From the NCBI GenBank assembly GCA_041484845.1, contig JBGPIK010000108.1:1-16964 (forward strand): DNA of 16,964 nucleotides. The letters run 5' to 3'. Positions within the stretch are counted from its first letter, which is position 1, and each line of letters begins with the position of its first letter. The translations under genes and the position numbers were made by a program. The notes below the pieces were generated by a model. That model saw nothing but the letters and a program-made list of their open reading frames with translations, made no database searches and was not told the origin of the DNA. This DNA is from JBGPIK01 sp041484845. GTDB lineage: Bacteria; Desulfobacterota; Binatia; UBA9968. Positions 13,938 to 16,964 of the stretch are shown piece after piece.

Positions 13938-14122
13938 AAATGTAGGGTTACTGAGCTTCGAAGAACATTGTATAGCGGAAATATCACTGGAGCGGGCGCA
14001 TTGTCAATATCTGTACACCTTTGACAACCGCTGTCAGTATGGTATGAGACCAAACAATGTCCAGCCGTCTGTCCCAAATACCAACGAATTCGTGACGGAC
14101 AGTCGCCATTTGCCTAGTTGCT

Positions 14123-14139
14123 ACTAATATTCAATTAGT
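14123..14139. promoter_or_regulatory. Short inverted repeat before the propeller gene
   Basis: ACTAAT and ATTAGT surround ATTCA, 34 bases upstream of the GTG start, in the region where promoters of this gene and the divergent kinase gene must lie. Operator role is possible but unproven. Confidence 0.25.
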
Positions 14140-14173
14140 GTGAACAGCAGACCGGCGGACGAGGAGGCCCCCC

Positions 14174-15586
14174 GTGAAAAAACCCGACAATCTCCCGCAC
14201 CATTCGGACGAATCCAGCCGTCAAGTGGACGTTCAGCGTGTGCCTGCCAATGATCTAAGAAAAATTACGGACTTCATAAAACAGCGAAAAACACCGAGAA
14301 CTGCCCGCTCATCGCGCGGCACCGGCGGGGCAGAGCCGGTTTTCTCGTCCGAACCGCTGATCGCCTACAAGTATGATCCGGGCCTCGCGCGGCGCGAAGA
14401 GGTCGTGGTCACGATCAAGACGACCCTACAGTTAGAGAAAAACGATTTTCAGGCAGAGCATCTGAAAAGGCCGAGCCCGGAAGTGTTCGGGCGGGTAGCA
14501 GCCCGTCCATATGTCTTGGGCATCGTAGCGGCATTTTCTCTGGGTCACGATCGGTTCGATTGGAGCTTAGTCGAGTCGAAATGGGCTTTTTCGGTGGTTG
14601 AGCCCTACGGTGTGGACGCCAGGGGAAACAAAATGGCGTTGGCCACGGCTAGCTCTGTTCGATTGATCGACATGAATACCGGCGAGGCTAGATTTTGTCA
14701 GAACCCTTGGTTGAATCAGGCACACACAGTCGTGTTCTCGGCGGATGGAAAGAAACTACTAGTTGGCTCGGCTGGTTTCGATGCTGTTTTTGAATTCGAT
14801 ACGGCAAGTGGAGAAGTCGTTTGGGAGTGGTTCGCCTGGGACCACGGCTTCGACCGATCGAAGCTGGGTCACTACGTTGTTCGTTCGGCAGCAAGATGCA
14901 GGACGCTCGCCGCCATGGGCCACGAAGTGCTTTTGGTGGACGATCCGGCAAAGTACGAATTCGGCATTCCTACTCGGCAAAAACCGGCGCATCTCAACAG
15001 CGCCGGCTACGACTCGGATGGAAGGATTGTTGTCACTTTGTTTCATCAAGGAGCGGGCTATGTAGTCGACCGGCAAACAGGTGAAGCCCGACAAGTGATC
15101 TCCGGTCTTATCAACCCGCACAAACTCTCGAGGCGAAAACGCGGAGGATATTTCATCTCGGATACCAGGAGGGGCAAACTGATTTTTTTGGACGAAAAAT
15201 ATCGTCCTGACTATGAGATCGCCCTCGCGGGAACACCGGGGATCGAGCGATCGCCTCAATTGTCGGAGTACTTGCAGAATACGACCGAGTTGCGGGAAGA
15301 TCTGTTCGCCTGCATCGATATCCATCGAAGCTCTCTTTGGCTGATTGACATGAAACGCCGCAGATATCGCGGCATCAAGTTCCCGGTTGAGTGGTCGGTC
15401 CACGATGTCGGGAGCCTCGGGCGGGAACGTGGGCTTCTGATAGGCAGCTTGGTCGGCACACGATTCGGCAAAGTCGCGGCATTCGCTCGTCAACTGAAAA
15501 TCATACATCACTTCTCTGTGGACGGCCGCGAAATCACAGCCTTGGCTCTTGATTCACAAGGGCGGAATAGAGAGTTAGACGTTTAG
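14174..15586 (+). CDS. Beta-propeller protein with arylsulfotransferase-like repeats
   Basis: A 470-residue protein without a signal peptide. After a charged, probably disordered N-terminus (about 1-90), repeated blade-like units can be seen: VDARGNKMALATASSVRLID, HTVVFSADGKKLLVGSAGF followed by VFEFDTASGEVVWEW, then SAGYDSDGRIVVTLFHQGAG, INPHKLSRRKRGGYFISDT, and a last blade near VHDVGSLGRERGLLIGSLVG. GEVVWEWxAWDH is typical of arylsulfotransferase-like propellers, and the NPHKL...SDT pattern recurs in six-bladed families. A conserved catalytic His cannot be assigned. The GTG start has a strong ribosome site (GAGGAGG, 14160-14166). It is divergent to the kinase/sulfotransferase pair. Binding scaffold or sulfuryl-transfer enzyme are both possible. 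Confidence 0.6.
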   Translation: MKKPDNLPHHSDESSRQVDVQRVPANDLRKITDFIKQRKTPRTARSSRGTGGAEPVFSSEPLIAYKYDPGLARREEVVVTIKTTLQLEKNDFQAEHLKRPSPEVFGRVAARPYVLGIVAAFSLGHDRFDWSLVESKWAFSVVEPYGVDARGNKMALATASSVRLIDMNTGEARFCQNPWLNQAHTVVFSADGKKLLVGSAGFDAVFEFDTASGEVVWEWFAWDHGFDRSKLGHYVVRSAARCRTLAAMGHEVLLVDDPAKYEFGIPTRQKPAHLNSAGYDSDGRIVVTLFHQGAGYVVDRQTGEARQVISGLINPHKLSRRKRGGYFISDTRRGKLIFLDEKYRPDYEIALAGTPGIERSPQLSEYLQNTTELREDLFACIDIHRSSLWLIDMKRRRYRGIKFPVEWSVHDVGSLGRERGLLIGSLVGTRFGKVAAFARQLKIIHHFSVDGREITALALDSQGRNRELDV

Positions 15587-15642
15587 ATGGACGTTCGTCA
15601 ATGATACCAAGCCTCGGAAAAAACCTGGCCTACGCTTAGAAT

Positions 15643-15672
15643 TTGCAGACTCTTGCCCTCATAGCGTAAAAT
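15643..15672 (+). promoter_or_regulatory. Possible sigma-70 promoter of the substrate-binding-protein gene
   Basis: TTGCAG (15643-15648) and TAAAAT (15667-15672) are spaced by 18 bases. It lies about 170 bases before the ATG at 15839, with no other frame between. Match quality is moderate. Confidence 0.35.
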
Positions 15673-15838
15673 GGTGAAAAGATAGGTAGCAGGTTGATGG
15701 CGCATGCCCAACGCACGAAGTTGAATGGGCCAGCAATCTCAAAGACTACCAGACAGAATTTCCCTGCGACCCGTGTCCTAGTTCTATCAGCCGCAAGCAG
15801 GGGCGATAAAGTTAGAGACCAACGACGCGTGGTAACCT

Positions 15839-16810
15839 ATGAGAGAAAAGATCCTCGTTCTAGCAATCGGTAGTTTCATTCTTGGTGCTGTCTATTTAGC
15901 CGAGGCTCAGCAGCCGCCGAAGACTTTGCCACGGATAGGGCTCATAGCGTCTACCGGAGCGTTCGAATCATTCCGGCTGGGGTTGCGCGATCTCGGTTAC
16001 GTGGAGGGCAAAAATGTCTCGATCGAACGCCGTTATGCAGAGGGTAGGTTGGATCGGATCCCCGGACTTGTGAACGAGCTTATCCAGCAGAAAGCTGATG
16101 TCATTGTGGCCATTAATAACGTGACAATCCGTGCCGCCAAAGAAGCAACCAAAACAATCCCTATTGTGATGGTGACTTCCGTTGATCCGGTTGATGCTGG
16201 GTATGTGGAAAGTTTCGCACGTCCACAGGGAAATATTACTGGGCTTGCCAACCTTGGTCGCGATTTAAGCGCGAAGCGCGTGGAGTTGCTTAAGGAACTC
16301 TTGCCGAAGATGTCGCGAGTTGGAATTCTCTGGGACGCGAATGGTCCGGGACCAGCGATCGCTTTTAAGGAGTACGAAGGGGCGGCACGGGCTTTTAAAT
16401 TGGAGTTTCAGTCTCTTGAAATACGCGGGCCGAATCCTGATTTAGCCGGAGCTTTTCGAGCCGCCAAAACGGCGCGTGTGGATGCGCTGGTCGTCGTCGG
16501 TAATCCTCTGACGGCTCAGCACGCAAAGGAAGTTTTTAAGCTGGCGACAAAATATCGGCTCACGTCGATGACTGAGGAACGCCGATACGTCGATGCCGGC
16601 GGCGTGATCTCCTATGGCGCGAGTGCGGCCGATTTATACCGGCGCGCCGCCGAGTATGTCGTCGAGATCCTGAAGGGCGCTAAACCTGGCGATCTGCCGG
16701 TGAAACTGCCGAGCACATTCGAGATTTTCATCAACTTGAAGACGGCGCGTCAAATTGGCCTTGTGATACCCCAGCACGTGCTGGTCCAGGCGGACAAAGT
16801 GATTAAGTAG
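15839..16810 (+). CDS. ABC transporter substrate-binding protein (PF04392 / TrpX type)
   Basis: A 323-residue periplasmic binding protein. The signal peptide (KILVLAIGSFILGAVYLAEA) is likely cut after residue 23 before QQPP. The mature part shows family blocks: PRIGLIASTGAFESFRLGLR, LGYVEGKNVSIERRYAEGR, NELIQQKADVIVAINN, PIVMVTSVDPVDAGYV, FARPQGNITGL, LLKELLPKMSRVGILW, and YGASAADLYRRAAEYV, ending ILKGAKPGDLPVKLPS and then LKTARQIGLVIPQHVL. Length is normal. Genes of this group often stand alone or with a permease and an ATPase; neither is seen before the window ends and the adjoining frame is on the other strand, so it may be an orphan. Ligands of the family include Trp and other small molecules; not assignable here. 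Confidence 0.92.
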   Translation: MREKILVLAIGSFILGAVYLAEAQQPPKTLPRIGLIASTGAFESFRLGLRDLGYVEGKNVSIERRYAEGRLDRIPGLVNELIQQKADVIVAINNVTIRAAKEATKTIPIVMVTSVDPVDAGYVESFARPQGNITGLANLGRDLSAKRVELLKELLPKMSRVGILWDANGPGPAIAFKEYEGAARAFKLEFQSLEIRGPNPDLAGAFRAAKTARVDALVVVGNPLTAQHAKEVFKLATKYRLTSMTEERRYVDAGGVISYGASAADLYRRAAEYVVEILKGAKPGDLPVKLPSTFEIFINLKTARQIGLVIPQHVLVQADKVIK

Positions 16811-16865
16811 CCTCATACTTATCACCTCAAGACTACCGAGTTCTCAGTAATCTGACACCCTCCTT

Positions 16866-16964
16866 TCACTGCTCTTTATCCATTTTCATCCTGAGCTGCG
16901 ATCGTTCAATCGAGAGAGTGATGAATCGGTCGATGAGTTTTCTGAAGCGCTTGAAATGGGATAT
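16866..16964 (-). CDS. Possible 3' end of a minus-strand gene at the right edge
   Basis: A frame open from the window edge reads ISHFKRFRKLIDRFITLSIE and ends RMKMDKEQ with a TGA at 16866. It has 32 codons and looks amphipathic and basic. Codon content is plausible but the stretch is too short to assign. It would converge on the substrate-binding-protein gene. Confidence 0.25.
   Translation of the reverse strand: MSHFKRFRKLIDRFITLSIERSQLRMKMDKEQ

Noticed and set aside
14759..15511. 250-codon minus-strand frame
   Set aside because: Lies fully inside the propeller gene on the other strand; no recognisable motif, while the plus strand shows repeated blades and a strong ribosome site.
1..16964. 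CRISPR arrays, tRNA or rRNA genes, insertion sequences, integrases
   Set aside because: No regularly spaced repeats, no cloverleaf-like or rRNA segments recognised, and no transposase or integrase-like frame on either strand.

Overview
The window comes from a bacterial chromosome or large contig of medium-to-high GC with a visibly mosaic composition. No rRNA, tRNA or other taxonomic marker is present, so lineage is inference. The combination of repeated isoquinoline-oxidoreductase-type (IorAB-like) molybdenum hydroxylases with Tat signals, a stand-alone PF04392-type ABC substrate-binding protein, a holin-like small membrane protein and an archaeal-type methionine adenosyltransferase suggests an uncultured soil or subsurface bacterium, such as a deltaproteobacterial, Binatota or Rokubacteria relative.

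Left part (1-3360): the 3' end of one IorB-like large subunit, then a complete small [2Fe-2S] plus large (molybdopterin) subunit pair. A near copy of this pair lies at 8036-10784, so the window holds two complete cassettes and part of a third. Neither complete cassette has a FAD subunit gene beside it, so electrons probably leave the [2Fe-2S] subunit to a periplasmic acceptor; the c-type cytochrome at 4132-4557 is a candidate. Both complete cassettes end in an almost identical 180-bp block that runs into the same gene scar: the first codons of a SAM-dependent methyltransferase facing the last codons of an amidohydrolase on the other strand. After the right-hand copy the scar continues into a 5' fragment of a 3-hydroxyisobutyrate-dehydrogenase-like gene.

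Middle part (3539-7805), between the cassettes: two small minus-strand ORFs, the cytochrome c, a minus-strand pair encoding a zinc-ribbon protein and the archaeal-type methionine adenosyltransferase, an ftsH gene cut off exactly where Walker A should be and preceded by a textbook sigma-54 promoter, and a two- or three-helix holin-like membrane protein flanked by a 34-bp imperfect direct repeat.

Right part (11470-16964): a histidine-phosphatase-fold protein that has lost key catalytic residues, behind a good sigma-70 promoter with an inverted repeat over its -35; a minus-strand pair encoding a P-loop kinase and a PAPS-type sulfotransferase, in AT-richer DNA; a beta-propeller protein with an arylsulfotransferase-like 'GEVVWEW' blade; and an ABC substrate-binding protein. 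A reading frame open to the right edge on the minus strand may be the tail of another gene.

The window looks like an accessory region shaped by duplication, gene conversion and deletion. The clearest unusual features are the IorAB cassettes with their shared fossil junction, the truncated ftsH, the degenerate histidine phosphatase and the kinase/sulfotransferase/propeller group. No complete, obviously new system can be demonstrated from sequence alone.
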